Positions 19,019 to 27,491 are shown, counted from the stretch's first letter. The stretch is 64,000 bases of DNA from JAKPUX01 sp035353815 (GCA_035353815.1 DAOQAG010000008.1:1-64000), one strand, 5' to 3'. Translations and numbers: made by a program. The notes: generated by a model from the letters alone, not told the origin.

Positions 19019-20797
19019 TTAATAGACGATTTCCCAGATATTCAAGAGATCGTAGAGATCGAGGTCGCCATCGTGATCGAGGTCGCCGCTCATGATCTCG
19101 TTCTCGCTGATGGCCGGTGGCCGCCCGAGGACAATATCGGCGGCGCGGCTGATGTCGAGGAGATCAATGGTGCCGCCGTTGTCGAGATCGCCCATCTTGA
19201 CAAACCAGAATTTTCCCGGCATGAGCTCCGGCAGAACCGCCCGGCTGCTGTCATCGCTCACGACCACATTGCTAAAATCGAGGCTGGAGAATTCGCCCAG
19301 GGGGGCCGTGCCCGAGACATCATAGGAGAGCTGACAGATGGGACCGCTGCCGGGCGGGATCGAAGTGCCGGTCATGCTCACCACCATGATCGTCACCGCG
19401 GTGCCGTTATCCGATTTGGTCACCGTAAACTCGGCAGCGCGCTCCACCGGCAGGATGTTCATCGCCGTCAGATAGGCGGGCGAATCGGTGAGCTTGAACG
19501 AGAGGCCGCGGATGGGCGTGATATTATCGAGGCACACCAGGACCTGATTGCCGGTCGAGCCGGGCTGCCCGCTGGTGTCCCGGACGTAGAGCGTCGCCAG
19601 GGTCAGGATCGCAAAGGTGGCATTGCTCTCGTCGAGCGGCAGGCCATCCAGGGCATCGGTGATGCGGATAAGGCCGTGGGTGGTGGTCACGCCCGGCGTG
19701 GTCCAGGTGTAGGAGCCGTCATTCGGCGTGCTCGTGACGACCAGGCTCCAGTTGGTGCCGGCGTCCGCGGAATAGAAAATGCGCACATTGGCGATCGCGC
19801 CAGTGGAACTCCAGGTGATGTTCCGGGCGGCATTGATCTCCCAACTCTCTCCGCCGTTGGGGGTGAGCAGGGTGATCGATTCGGTTTGCGGCGCGATGGT
19901 GAAATTGGCGTCGCTGGCATCCAGCGGATTGCTGTCGCTGGCATCGCGGACGCGCACCCGGGCATTGGCCGAGGTGGTGGCGGGCAGGGTCCAGGAATAG
20001 GTGCCCGAGTTGGTCGCCGAGCCGGTAATGGCTGTCCAGGTCGCCCCGGCATCGAGGGAGTAATCCAGGGCAATGGTGCCGGTGAAGCCGCTCGAGTTCC
20101 AGGTGATGGCATGTGTCGAACCCGCCAGCCAGGATTCCCCGCCGTTGGGGGAGGTCAGGGTCAGGCTCTGCCCGGTAACGGTAAAATCATCGATATTGTT
20201 GTTCATGTTGCCATAGAGGCACACGCCCGCGTAGTAGGTGGCGGGAATGGCCGCGTAGCTGGCGCGCAGATAGCTCAGGGTGCCATCAAGGACACCGTTG
20301 ACATAATAGTCGAAATAGGCCTTGGTCGCATCGGTGCGGAAGACGATCTTGACAATGCTGCCCTTGGTCGGCGCGGCCTGGGAGGCGGCGGTTGAAGCCA
20401 CGACCACGGTGCGGTCGACATTGCCGTTGACGATGGGATTGATCTCCAGGTTGGTGTCGCGGCGGAAGATCATCATGCCGTTGGCCGTGATCGAGGCGCT
20501 GTTCAGCAGCATCGCAAATCCGCCGGCGTTGATGCCGCTGGCATCGGCGGTGGACGCCCAGGTGAATTGCACCTGATAGGGATTGGTCACCGCGTTGTAG
20601 ACCGCCAGATAGGTCCAGCCGGTGGTAGTCGCCGTGTTATCCAGGGTATTGCTGACTATTTTATATTCGGTATCGGCAGTCCAGTTGCTCCCCAGGCTGG
20701 TGCGGTTGAAATCGTCCACAACCTGCGCCAGCCCTGGCGAAATCATCGCTGCCACGATCATACTGGCCCAAAGGGCCGTCGCCCGGCAAGATTTCAT
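19019..20797 (-). CDS. secreted paralogue: LamG-like, two Ig-like repeats, cohesin-like and dockerin
   Basis: A 592-residue paralogue of the gene at 16863 with one Ig-like repeat fewer. A signal peptide (ATALWASMIVAAMISPGLAQ) precedes the DDFNRTSLGSNW jelly-roll region (~25-205). Two PNGGESW repeats (~212-400) and a cohesin-like domain (~405-530, with DTSGQPGSTGNQV as in the neighbour) follow. The C-terminal dockerin has loops GDLDNGGTIDLLD and GDLDHDGDLDLYD; in the first loop one calcium-ligand position is Gly. The last residues (NIWEIVY) match the neighbour's IWEVIY almost exactly, which supports recent duplication. No enzymatic motif is seen. It probably shares one transcript with the flanking genes. 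Confidence 0.75.
   Translation of the reverse strand: MKSCRATALWASMIVAAMISPGLAQVVDDFNRTSLGSNWTADTEYKIVSNTLDNTATTTGWTYLAVYNAVTNPYQVQFTWASTADASGINAGGFAMLLNSASITANGMMIFRRDTNLEINPIVNGNVDRTVVVASTAASQAAPTKGSIVKIVFRTDATKAYFDYYVNGVLDGTLSYLRASYAAIPATYYAGVCLYGNMNNNIDDFTVTGQSLTLTSPNGGESWLAGSTHAITWNSSGFTGTIALDYSLDAGATWTAITGSATNSGTYSWTLPATTSANARVRVRDASDSNPLDASDANFTIAPQTESITLLTPNGGESWEINAARNITWSSTGAIANVRIFYSADAGTNWSLVVTSTPNDGSYTWTTPGVTTTHGLIRITDALDGLPLDESNATFAILTLATLYVRDTSGQPGSTGNQVLVCLDNITPIRGLSFKLTDSPAYLTAMNILPVERAAEFTVTKSDNGTAVTIMVVSMTGTSIPPGSGPICQLSYDVSGTAPLGEFSSLDFSNVVVSDDSSRAVLPELMPGKFWFVKMGDLDNGGTIDLLDISRAADIVLGRPPAISENEIMSGDLDHDGDLDLYDLLNIWEIVY
19585..20160 (-). repeat. two tandem Ig-like repeat units of 288 bp
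   Basis: Two units, each opening with codons for PNGGESW (near 20150 and 19862), are spaced 288 bp apart inside the gene at 19019-20797. They are of the same type as the three units in the neighbouring gene. Confidence 0.75.
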
Positions 20798-20843
20798 TTC
20801 AGAATCCTCTCAATTAGGGTGATGCCTTCGCGAAGAGGCCCCG

Positions 20844-22250
20844 TTACTTCGTGACCGCCAGTTTCTTGGTGATGACAACCGAACCGGCCGTCAGTTTGTA
20901 AAAATAGACCCCGGAGGAGACATAAGTACCGGCATCATCGCGGCCGTCCCAGTTCACCGTGTAGCGTCCGGCACTCCTTCTTTCATTCACCAGAGTGCGC
21001 ACTTCCTGGCCCTGAGCGTTGAAGACCATCAGCTTGATCGGGGCCGTGCCCTGGCGCAGTTCGGGCACTTCGTAGGTGATCCGGGTCGACATATTGAAAG
21101 GATTCGGTGTATTCTGCATCAGAGCATACGATTCCGGGGCGGCGCTCACGCTATGGCTGCTGCCAAAGTCGGTTTGCAGCTTGCCGCCGCCCACCGTTCC
21201 GGCCAGCGCTGCGATGATCTCGAGATCTTCGTTCTGCGATAGCGGTTCGGCAATGGTTACCGGGATCTGCAGCACGGTGCCCTCATTGAGCGGCAAGGGG
21301 TCGCCGGTGAGGCTGTACAACATGACGCCCACTTCATCGCCCTGCGGCTGGATCGCGACGCTCATGTTGCGGCTGAGCTCGGTCACCCGCGGTTGGGCGA
21401 CGAGGAACCGGCGTGAATCCAGCTTGAAGGAGAACTGCAGACCACTGACCGGCGCGGTGGCTTTGATCTGCACCGGCACAGAGACCAAACCGGTAACATC
21501 CTTGGGCAGCGCGGAGATGGCCAGCTCCGCATGGCCGGAATAGTCGGCCGGAGCATCCGCCGCTTCGATTCTGGGCGTGGCAGCGACCGCAAGATCGATC
21601 AGCGAGGTGATGTCAGCGACATCGATCACGCCGTCATTGTTCAGATCGCTCGACCACTTTTCATATTCAGTCGCCGATGGGGTGCGGCCCAGAACGATGT
21701 CGATCAGGCGCAGCACATCGAAGAGATTGACCAGACCGTCCGCCTTGATATCGCCCTTGATGCCGTACCAGAAATATCCGCTCTTGACGTAGACGGTCGC
21801 GGCTTGCTGTGTGTTGTTGGCCGCCTTGACACTGTCCGGGGTCACCGTCGCCTTGGTGCCGCGCACCGCCGCCGCATTGACCGAAACCGTCAGGTTGGCG
21901 ATCGTGCCATTGCCGGCCGTCAACAGCGGGGTGGAGGTGTTGGTCGGGAACATCAGAATCTTGACCGTCCCGCCCACCACGGTCCATTCACTGCGGAATC
22001 CGGAGGCCCGGCCGGTTGCGGCGACGTTGGTGACGACCAGGGAATCAGGAACATCCTTGATCTTGAAGAGTAGCCCCTTCAGCGTCGTGACATTGCGCAA
22101 GTTGACGGGAATCGTATAGCCGCTCATGCCGGGCAGCCCCGCACTGTTGCCCACCGACAGGGTGTCGCCCGTCGCAGCCAGCAGCGTCGACGTCAGGATG
22201 AGAAGCGCCAGGACTACCAGCAGGATGGGATGCTGAGATGAAGAATTCAT
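20844..22250 (-). CDS. secreted protein with two cohesin-like domains, internal dockerin-like segment and T9SS sorting domain
   Basis: A 468-residue protein with a signal peptide (PILLVVLALLILTSTLLAA), a first cohesin-like domain (~28-155) and a dockerin-like pair of loops (GDIKADGLVNLFD, in which one ligand position is Lys, and DLNNDGVIDVADI, canonical). A second cohesin-like domain (~245-365) and a C-terminal T9SS sorting domain (QNTPNPFNMST ... SGVYFYKLTAG) follow. The Shine-Dalgarno GGAGG lies 5 bases before the ATG at 22250 and only 2 before the GTG at 22253, so the ATG is chosen. It is the promoter-proximal gene of the cluster and may be a surface scaffoldin-like anchor. That is inference from architecture. 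Confidence 0.75.
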   Translation of the reverse strand: MNSSSQHPILLVVLALLILTSTLLAATGDTLSVGNSAGLPGMSGYTIPVNLRNVTTLKGLLFKIKDVPDSLVVTNVAATGRASGFRSEWTVVGGTVKILMFPTNTSTPLLTAGNGTIANLTVSVNAAAVRGTKATVTPDSVKAANNTQQAATVYVKSGYFWYGIKGDIKADGLVNLFDVLRLIDIVLGRTPSATEYEKWSSDLNNDGVIDVADITSLIDLAVAATPRIEAADAPADYSGHAELAISALPKDVTGLVSVPVQIKATAPVSGLQFSFKLDSRRFLVAQPRVTELSRNMSVAIQPQGDEVGVMLYSLTGDPLPLNEGTVLQIPVTIAEPLSQNEDLEIIAALAGTVGGGKLQTDFGSSHSVSAAPESYALMQNTPNPFNMSTRITYEVPELRQGTAPIKLMVFNAQGQEVRTLVNERRSAGRYTVNWDGRDDAGTYVSSGVYFYKLTAGSVVITKKLAVTK

Positions 22251-22696
22251 CACTTCCTCCGTACATTGAAAGTTGTAACTTGCAAAAAAGTCCTACTTGC
22301 GAGAGTGAGGAGCGGGGTGCCAAACCAGGGTGCCGTACCATGCCAGGATGCGCGAACTGTCTCTCTCTGATACGCTAACTCAGGGCAATACATCACGGGT
22401 GCTTCACCACCTGATCCCTGCTGCTGAATCTCTTCATTCACCCGGCGACCCGTATCCCGTTAATCCTTGTTATTATGAATCTTTACCTTGCTTGTTGTTG
22501 CCGGGAGCGGATGCCGCGCCGCTGCGCAACCACATCTGCATCCACTCCGCCACCTCTTTTGCAACTGTCGTGCCAGCCCGCAGGCACCCCAACCCCGCTC
22601 ATCGCTGCGCCGGGGTGCATTTTTACTTGATTGGAAGCGCTTTTTTCACTATTTTATATGAAATATTTTTTTCCTTCACGCACTAGAGGAACTCCC
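22251..22696. other. 446 bp divergent intergenic region with short repeats and a hairpin
   Basis: The region lies between the divergent secreted-protein cluster and glycogen phosphorylase. GGGTGCC occurs at 22315-22321 and 22328-22334 (13-base period), and GGGTGC again at 22397-22402 and 22613-22618. GCACCCC (22584-22590) can pair with GGGGTGC (22612-22618), followed by five T residues, which resembles a terminator or attenuator on the plus strand. No gene is supported. Confidence 0.45.
22627..22659 (+). promoter_or_regulatory. candidate glgP promoter overlapping a LacI/CcpA-type operator-like site
   Basis: TTGATT (22627-22632) and TATTTT (22650-22655) are 17 bases apart; TTGGAA (22631-22636) with TTATAT (22654-22659) is an alternative pair, also 17 apart. 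The spacer holds TTGGAAGCGCTTTTT (22631-22645), which matches 13 of 15 positions of the cre consensus WTGNAARCGNWWWCA. That consensus is from Gram-positive CcpA work, so relevance here is conjecture. Confidence 0.4.
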
Positions 22697-25261
22697 ATGG
22701 CCGTCTCGATCCACAAGTATAAAGTGGTTCCCTCCCTGCCCGTAGAACTCTCCGCCCTGCGCGACCTCGCCTATAATCTCTATTGGACCTGGGATCACGA
22801 TCTCCGCAACCTCTTCCGCCGCCTCGACCGCGAACTGTGGGAAAGCTCCGGACATAATCCGGTGCGCCTGCTCGGCAGCATAGATCAGGCCCGCCTCGAG
22901 GCCCGCGCCAAGGACGATGGCTACCTCTCGCATCTGCAGCGCACCCGCGCCGCCCTCGAAAACTACCTCTCGCAAAAATCCTGGTTCCAGAAAAATTACC
23001 CGCAGCAGAAAAACTTTCGCATCGCCTACTTTTCCATGGAATACGGCCTCAACGAAGGCCTGCCCCTCTACTCCGGCGGTCTCGGCGTCCTCTCGGCGGA
23101 TCACCTCAAATCCGCCAGCGACCTGGGCATCCCCTTGGTCGGCGTCGGCCTGCTCTACCAAAAAGGCTACTTCCATCAGTACCTCTCCAAGGATGGCTGG
23201 CAGCAGGAAAATTATCCGGAAAATGACTTTTATAACATGCCGATCAAGCTGGAATGCGACCCCAACGGCAAACCGGTCACCATCACCGTCGAGATCCTGC
23301 AGCGCCCGGTCCACGTCCGCATCTGGTGCGCCCAGGTCGGCCGCGTACCCCTCTACCTCCTCGATACCAATGTGCCGGAAAACAGCCAGGAAGACCAGGA
23401 CATCACCGACTCGCTCTATGGCGGCGAGGAAGAGATGCGCATCAAACAGGAAATCGTCCTCGGCATCGGCGGCATCCGCGCCCTCGAACGCCTCGGCTTG
23501 CGTCCGGATATCTGCCACATGAACGAAGGGCACTCCGCCTTCATGGCCCTCGAACGCGTCCACCTCCTGATGCAGGAGTCGGGTCTCTCCTTCCAGGAGG
23601 CTCAGGAAGCCAACCGCAACAGCACCATTTTCACCAGCCATACGCCCGTGCCCGCCGGCATCGACGAGTTCGATCTCGGCCTGATCGACCGCTATATCGG
23701 CAACTATTTCGGCTCCCTGCAGATCTCCGCCGATCAGTTTCACCACCTCGGCGGTATCGGCCTGCCCCAGAGCGACGGCAAATTCAACATGGCCATCTTT
23801 GCCATCACCATGTCCGGCGTCTGCAACGGTGTCAGTAAATTGCACGGCGAGGTGGCCCGCAAGATGTGGCATTACCTCTGGCCGGAAATTCCCGAAAATG
23901 AAGTGCCCATCGGCCACGTCACCAACGGCGTCCATTTGCCGACCTGGATCTCCGAAGATATGGCCGAACTCTTCCAGCGCTACCTCGGCCCGCGCTGGTC
24001 CAGTATCGCTGCCGAAGACTCGGTCTGGGACCGCATCCAGCAGATTCCCGATGAAGAACTCTGGCGCACCCACGAACGCCGCCGCGAACGCCTGGTTGCC
24101 TTCACCCGCAAACGCCTGCGCACCCAGCTGGAAAAAGCCGAGGCCCGCCCCGAGGACATCGCCAAGGCCGACGAAGTGCTCGATCCCGAAGCCCTGACCA
24201 TCGGCTTCGCCCGCCGCTTCGCCTCCTACAAACGCGCCAAACTGATCTTTCAGGATCTCGACCGCCTCAAGACCATCCTCAACAACAAGGAACGCCCGGT
24301 CCAGTTCATCTTCGCCGGCAAGGCCCACCCCCGCGACAACATCGGCAAAGGCATTATTCGCGACATCGTCAATATCATCCGCAAGGAGGAGTTCCACAGC
24401 AGCATCGTTTTCATCGAGGATTACGACATGGAGGTCGCAGCCAGTATGGTGCGCGGCGTCGATGTCTGGCTCAATACCCCGATCCGGCCGCGCGAAGCCA
24501 GCGGCACCAGCGGCATGAAGGCCAGCCTAAACGGCGCCCTCAATGTCAGCATCCTCGACGGCTGGTGGGATGAAGCCTATACCAAAAACGTCGGCTGGGC
24601 CATCGGCCGCGGCGAGGAATTCGAAAACGCCGAGGAACAGGATCTCTACGAGGTGGAATCGCTCTACTCCCTGCTGGAACAGGAGGTCGTGCCGCTCTTC
24701 TACCAGCGCAGCAGCAACAACCTGCCGCGCGAATGGATCGCGATGATGAAGAGCAGCATCCAGGTGCTCAGCCCGGTCTTCAATACCAACCGCATGGTGC
24801 GCGACTATTTCGAACAATATTATCTGCCCGCCGAGCTGCGCTGGCAAAAACTCAGCCGCAACAAGCTGGAGCTGGCCCGGGAACTGGCGGCCTGGAAGGT
24901 GCGCGTGCAGAGCCAGTGGCCCAAGGTGCAGGTCACGGTGGTTGAATCGGAGGAGGGCGATGAGGTACGCGTCGGTGGCCAGATGCGCATCACGGCCACC
25001 GTCGACGCGGACGGCCTCAAGCCGGAAGAACTCCGCGTCGAGGCCTATTTCGGCCCGCTCGACTCGGATGACGAGATCATCGATGGCCAGAGCATGGTGA
25101 TGCAGCAGACCGAGCAGGTGAAAAAGAACCTCTACCGTTTCGAGGCGATCATCCCCTGCGAGAAAACCGGACAGCATGGATTTTCGGTCCGCGTCATGCC
25201 GAGTCACAGCGAGATGGCCACACCCTTCGATACCGGCCTGATCTCCTGGTTTCAGGCATAG
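22697..25261 (+). CDS. glgP: alpha-glucan (glycogen) phosphorylase, GT35
   Basis: An 854-residue PLP enzyme that releases glucose 1-phosphate from glycogen or maltodextrin using phosphate. The N terminus (NLYWTWDHDLRNLFRRLD) is the DUF3417 domain that marks the short bacterial/archaeal alpha-glucan phosphorylases. The core contains YFSMEYGLNEGLPLYSGGLG, HMNEGHSAF and FTSHTPVPAGID. The PLP-lysine region is EASGTSGMKASLNGALN, and the phosphate site lies nearby. The ATG at 22697 has AGAGGA six bases upstream; the earlier in-frame start lacks this. The gene stands alone and ends at a strong bidirectional terminator. Confidence 0.95.
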   Translation: MAVSIHKYKVVPSLPVELSALRDLAYNLYWTWDHDLRNLFRRLDRELWESSGHNPVRLLGSIDQARLEARAKDDGYLSHLQRTRAALENYLSQKSWFQKNYPQQKNFRIAYFSMEYGLNEGLPLYSGGLGVLSADHLKSASDLGIPLVGVGLLYQKGYFHQYLSKDGWQQENYPENDFYNMPIKLECDPNGKPVTITVEILQRPVHVRIWCAQVGRVPLYLLDTNVPENSQEDQDITDSLYGGEEEMRIKQEIVLGIGGIRALERLGLRPDICHMNEGHSAFMALERVHLLMQESGLSFQEAQEANRNSTIFTSHTPVPAGIDEFDLGLIDRYIGNYFGSLQISADQFHHLGGIGLPQSDGKFNMAIFAITMSGVCNGVSKLHGEVARKMWHYLWPEIPENEVPIGHVTNGVHLPTWISEDMAELFQRYLGPRWSSIAAEDSVWDRIQQIPDEELWRTHERRRERLVAFTRKRLRTQLEKAEARPEDIAKADEVLDPEALTIGFARRFASYKRAKLIFQDLDRLKTILNNKERPVQFIFAGKAHPRDNIGKGIIRDIVNIIRKEEFHSSIVFIEDYDMEVAASMVRGVDVWLNTPIRPREASGTSGMKASLNGALNVSILDGWWDEAYTKNVGWAIGRGEEFENAEEQDLYEVESLYSLLEQEVVPLFYQRSSNNLPREWIAMMKSSIQVLSPVFNTNRMVRDYFEQYYLPAELRWQKLSRNKLELARELAAWKVRVQSQWPKVQVTVVESEEGDEVRVGGQMRITATVDADGLKPEELRVEAYFGPLDSDDEIIDGQSMVMQQTEQVKKNLYRFEAIIPCEKTGQHGFSVRVMPSHSEMATPFDTGLISWFQA

Positions 25262-25365
25262 CCCGCCCGCCGCGGCAAGAGCGTGGCCGCTGCCGCTGGC
25301 CTGGCTGCTTCCGCTCGGCTGCTGCTGCAGGCCCTCAGGCAAACCGCTGCCGCCGCCCTGAACAC

Positions 25366-25409
25366 AAAAAGGCGCGCCCTTCGACTGCGAAGGGCGCGCC
25401 TTTTCTTTT
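25366..25409. terminator. bidirectional Rho-independent terminator between glgP and fabL
   Basis: A perfect 13-bp stem (GGCGCGCCCTTCG at 25371-25383 with its complement at 25388-25400) and loop ACTG are flanked by A5 on the left and TTTTCTTTT on the right. It can stop both converging transcripts. Confidence 0.9.
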
Positions 25410-25425
25410 ACAGCGGGATGCGGCT

Positions 25426-26193
25426 TCAGCCGGTGATCGCGTAGCCGCCGTCGACGACGATGGTCTGTCCGTGGATCTGCTGCGCCAGCGGCGAACAGAG
25501 CAGCAGCACGACATCCGCCACATCCTCGGGTGTGGTCAGCCGCCCGGAGGGGGTTTTCTGCCGGCTCGTCTCCAGGAGCTGCTCGCGATTCGGAAAATGC
25601 TTCAGCGCATCGGTGTCCACCACCCCGGCGGAGACCGCATTGACATGAATGTTGCGCGCGGCGAGCTCGACCGCCAGATGGCGGATGAGCGACTCGAGCG
25701 CCGCCTTGGAGGCCCCGACCGCGGCATAATTGGGAATGGCACGCACCGAGCCCAGGCTCGAAACCGCGATGATGTGACCGCCCTGCGCCTCCATCAACGG
25801 CAGGCTGAATTGGGTCAGGGGCAGCAGAGTGCCGGCATTGATGTCCATCGTCCAGTGCCAGTGGTGCTCATTGAGCTCGAGCGCCGGCTTGAGTACCCCC
25901 GAGGCAGCGTTGCTGACGAGAATATCCAGCCGCCCGAATTTGTCCTTGATCTCCTGGATCATCACCGGGATGTTTTCTACCTCCCCCACATTGGCCCGGA
26001 TGGCCAGGGCGCGCCGCCCCCGTTTTTCCACCAGCGCCACCGTCTCATCGGCAGCGGTACGCTGCCGCAAATAGTTGATCGCCACATCGGCACCGGCTTC
26101 GGCAAGCCGCAGGGCGATGGCCCGGCCAATGCCGCGCGATCCCCCGGTCACCAGCGCTACCTTGCCCTGCAAATCAATCGCAAAATTGCTCAT
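25426..26193 (-). CDS. fabL: enoyl-[acyl-carrier-protein] reductase, FabL type (SDR family)
   Basis: A 255-residue short-chain dehydrogenase expected to reduce enoyl-ACP with NADPH in fatty-acid synthesis. It has the Rossmann motif TGGSRGIG, NAASGVLKP in place of NNAG, and the YxxxxK-type YAAVGASKAALE. It also has VDTDALKHFPNREQLLE, which closely resembles the Bacillus FabL signature as opposed to generic 3-oxoacyl reductase (FabG). Many annotation pipelines would label it only as an SDR oxidoreductase. The ATG has AGGAG 7-8 bases upstream. It is last of three minus-strand genes (26509, 26221, 25426) and ends at a strong terminator. Confidence 0.8.
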   Translation of the reverse strand: MSNFAIDLQGKVALVTGGSRGIGRAIALRLAEAGADVAINYLRQRTAADETVALVEKRGRRALAIRANVGEVENIPVMIQEIKDKFGRLDILVSNAASGVLKPALELNEHHWHWTMDINAGTLLPLTQFSLPLMEAQGGHIIAVSSLGSVRAIPNYAAVGASKAALESLIRHLAVELAARNIHVNAVSAGVVDTDALKHFPNREQLLETSRQKTPSGRLTTPEDVADVVLLLCSPLAQQIHGQTIVVDGGYAITG

Positions 26194-26220
26194 CGGCTTC
26201 TCCTGAAATAAAGAATACGC

Positions 26221-26424
26221 TCACGAACGACGGCCGGCCAGCACGAAGAGATAATAAAGCCCGATGCCGGTGATAAGGAGCCAGATCACGATGCCAAACG
26301 GCTGCTGCATGCCCCCGCGTACCATGTGGGCGATCAGCCCCGCCAGACCAGCCAGTGTATAGATGATTCCCCGCTTGCCAAAGGGCCCCAGTGCCTCAAA
26401 CCATTCCTTTAAAGTCTTGCCCAT
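26221..26424 (-). CDS. small two-helix membrane protein, unknown function
   Basis: A 67-residue protein with two hydrophobic segments (GIIYTLAGLAGLIAHMV and FGIVIWLLITGIGLYYLFVL) joined by a short basic/Gly loop, and a charged N terminus. I do not recognise a family. AGGAGGAAGG sits about 6-9 bases before the ATG, so translation is credible. It lies 27 bp before fabL and 84 bp after the SpoU methyltransferase, probably in one operon. Confidence 0.65.
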   Translation of the reverse strand: MGKTLKEWFEALGPFGKRGIIYTLAGLAGLIAHMVRGGMQQPFGIVIWLLITGIGLYYLFVLAGRRS

Positions 26425-26508
26425 CGCTGCCTTCCTCCTGTTCGCTTGGCCTGCCGCAGCCCGGATGGCGCATCGCGGTGTGGTGCAGCGGTCACGGCAA
26501 CTTAAACA

Positions 26509-27054
26509 TCATCCTTTGCGGATATCATCCCGGTGACGGGCGATTTCATAAGCGGCAATGCCAAAAGCCACTGACACGTTGAGCGAATGCTTGCTCCCGT
26601 CCATCGGGATCTCCACCGCCAGATCCGCCAGTTCCACCAGCGCCTCGCGCACGCCGGTGTACTCGTGGCCGATGATCAGGCACAGGGGGAAACGCCAGGG
26701 CGCCGCGGTAAAATCGGTGCTGGCATTGGTCTGTTCGAGGACGACGAGCTGATAACCCTCCGCCTTGAGCTGCCGGGCCAGCGGCAGGGGATCCGCATGA
26801 TAGCTCCACGGCACGCTCTCCTCCGCGCCGAGGCTGGTCTTGCGGATCTCATTGCGCGGCGGCGTGCCGGTGATGCCGCAGAGATAGAGATGGCCGAAAC
26901 CGGCGCCATCAGCGGTTCGGAAAATCGCTCCGACATTGTGAAGACTGCGGATATCATCCAGGAGCACCACGGCAGCGGGGGTGTGCGGCCGCTCGCCGTG
27001 CTCCCGCAACCGCCGCCGTTCATCCAGCTCTGCAAAACTCAATTTTCTGATCAT
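26509..27054 (-). CDS. SpoU/TrmH family RNA 2'-O-methyltransferase
   Basis: A 181-residue SPOUT-class methyltransferase expected to methylate a ribose in tRNA or rRNA with S-adenosylmethionine. All three SpoU motifs are visible: DDIRSLHNVGAIFRTADGAG (motif 1), LIIGHEYTGVRE (motif 2) and EIPMDGSKHSLNVSVAFGIA (motif 3, forming the trefoil knot). It lacks the N-terminal RNA-binding extension of TrmH/RlmB, so the target site is unknown. The ATG at 27054 has AGGGAG about six bases upstream. The longer frame reading through the terminator at 27125-27160 is rejected. Confidence 0.9.
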   Translation of the reverse strand: MIRKLSFAELDERRRLREHGERPHTPAAVVLLDDIRSLHNVGAIFRTADGAGFGHLYLCGITGTPPRNEIRKTSLGAEESVPWSYHADPLPLARQLKAEGYQLVVLEQTNASTDFTAAPWRFPLCLIIGHEYTGVREALVELADLAVEIPMDGSKHSLNVSVAFGIAAYEIARHRDDIRKG

Positions 27055-27124
27055 GAACACTCCCTGAGGGGACCGGCGCTGGCGTAATGTATCAAGAAAC
27101 AGCCGCCGATGCAACACGATTCTG

Positions 27125-27160
27125 CAAAAAAAAAGGGAAAGCCTTGCAGCCTTCCCTTTT
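27125..27160 (-). terminator. Rho-independent terminator of the ECF sigma operon
   Basis: AAAAGGGAA (27131-27139) pairs with TTCCCTTTT (27152-27160) around a 12-base loop, and a run of T residues follows on the minus strand. It lies 17 bases after the stop of the Cys-rich gene. Confidence 0.8.
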
Positions 27161-27176
27161 CCGGAGAACAACCGGA

Positions 27177-27491
27177 TTACTTCTTTTCGCATTCCGGCTT
27201 GGCCGGGCAGCTGTGCGGACAGGCGCCTTCCTTGGGAGCGCATGAAGGCTTGTCCTTGCTCGCCGGGCAGCAGCCTTCCTTCTTCTCGCAGCCTTCCTTC
27301 TTTTCCTTGCAGCACTCTTTCTGGCCGGCTGCCGAGTCCTTGCACTCAGCCTGCCCCTTCTTGCAGCAATCGTCCTTCTGGACCGTGGTGGTGGATTTGG
27401 CCTTGTCATCGGTGACGGTCACGGCATACAGGGCGCCGGCCGCCAGAGCACAAACGAACAGCAGGGCGACAAAAATGACCAGCTTTTTCAT
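27177..27491 (-). CDS. secreted cysteine-rich lysine-rich peptide (metallothionein-like), unknown function
   Basis: A 104-residue protein with an N-terminal signal peptide or anchor (MKKLVIFVALLFVCALAAGA) and a mature part of about 80 residues. The mature part holds 12 cysteines arranged as CC pairs and single Cys between Lys/Glu-rich spacers (DDCCKKGQAEC, ECCKEKKEGCEKKEGCCP, CAPKEGACPHSCPAKPEC). No family is recognised. The composition suggests thiol metal binding or a disulfide-rich exported protein. AGGAGAACC precedes the ATG, and the gene is 16 bp after the Spy-like gene, last in the sigma-factor operon. The role in metal or envelope stress is inference from context. Confidence 0.75.
   Translation of the reverse strand: MKKLVIFVALLFVCALAAGALYAVTVTDDKAKSTTTVQKDDCCKKGQAECKDSAAGQKECCKEKKEGCEKKEGCCPASKDKPSCAPKEGACPHSCPAKPECEKK

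Noticed and set aside
17430..20160. A possible CRISPR array or satellite because of regularly spaced similar sequences.
   Set aside because: The 288-bp units are in frame and encode Ig-like domains; there are no short repeats with unique spacers and no cas genes.
27055..27345. An N-terminal extension of the SpoU methyltransferase.
   Set aside because: It would read through a Rho-independent terminator and the Cys-rich gene; the ATG at 27054 has its own Shine-Dalgarno sequence.
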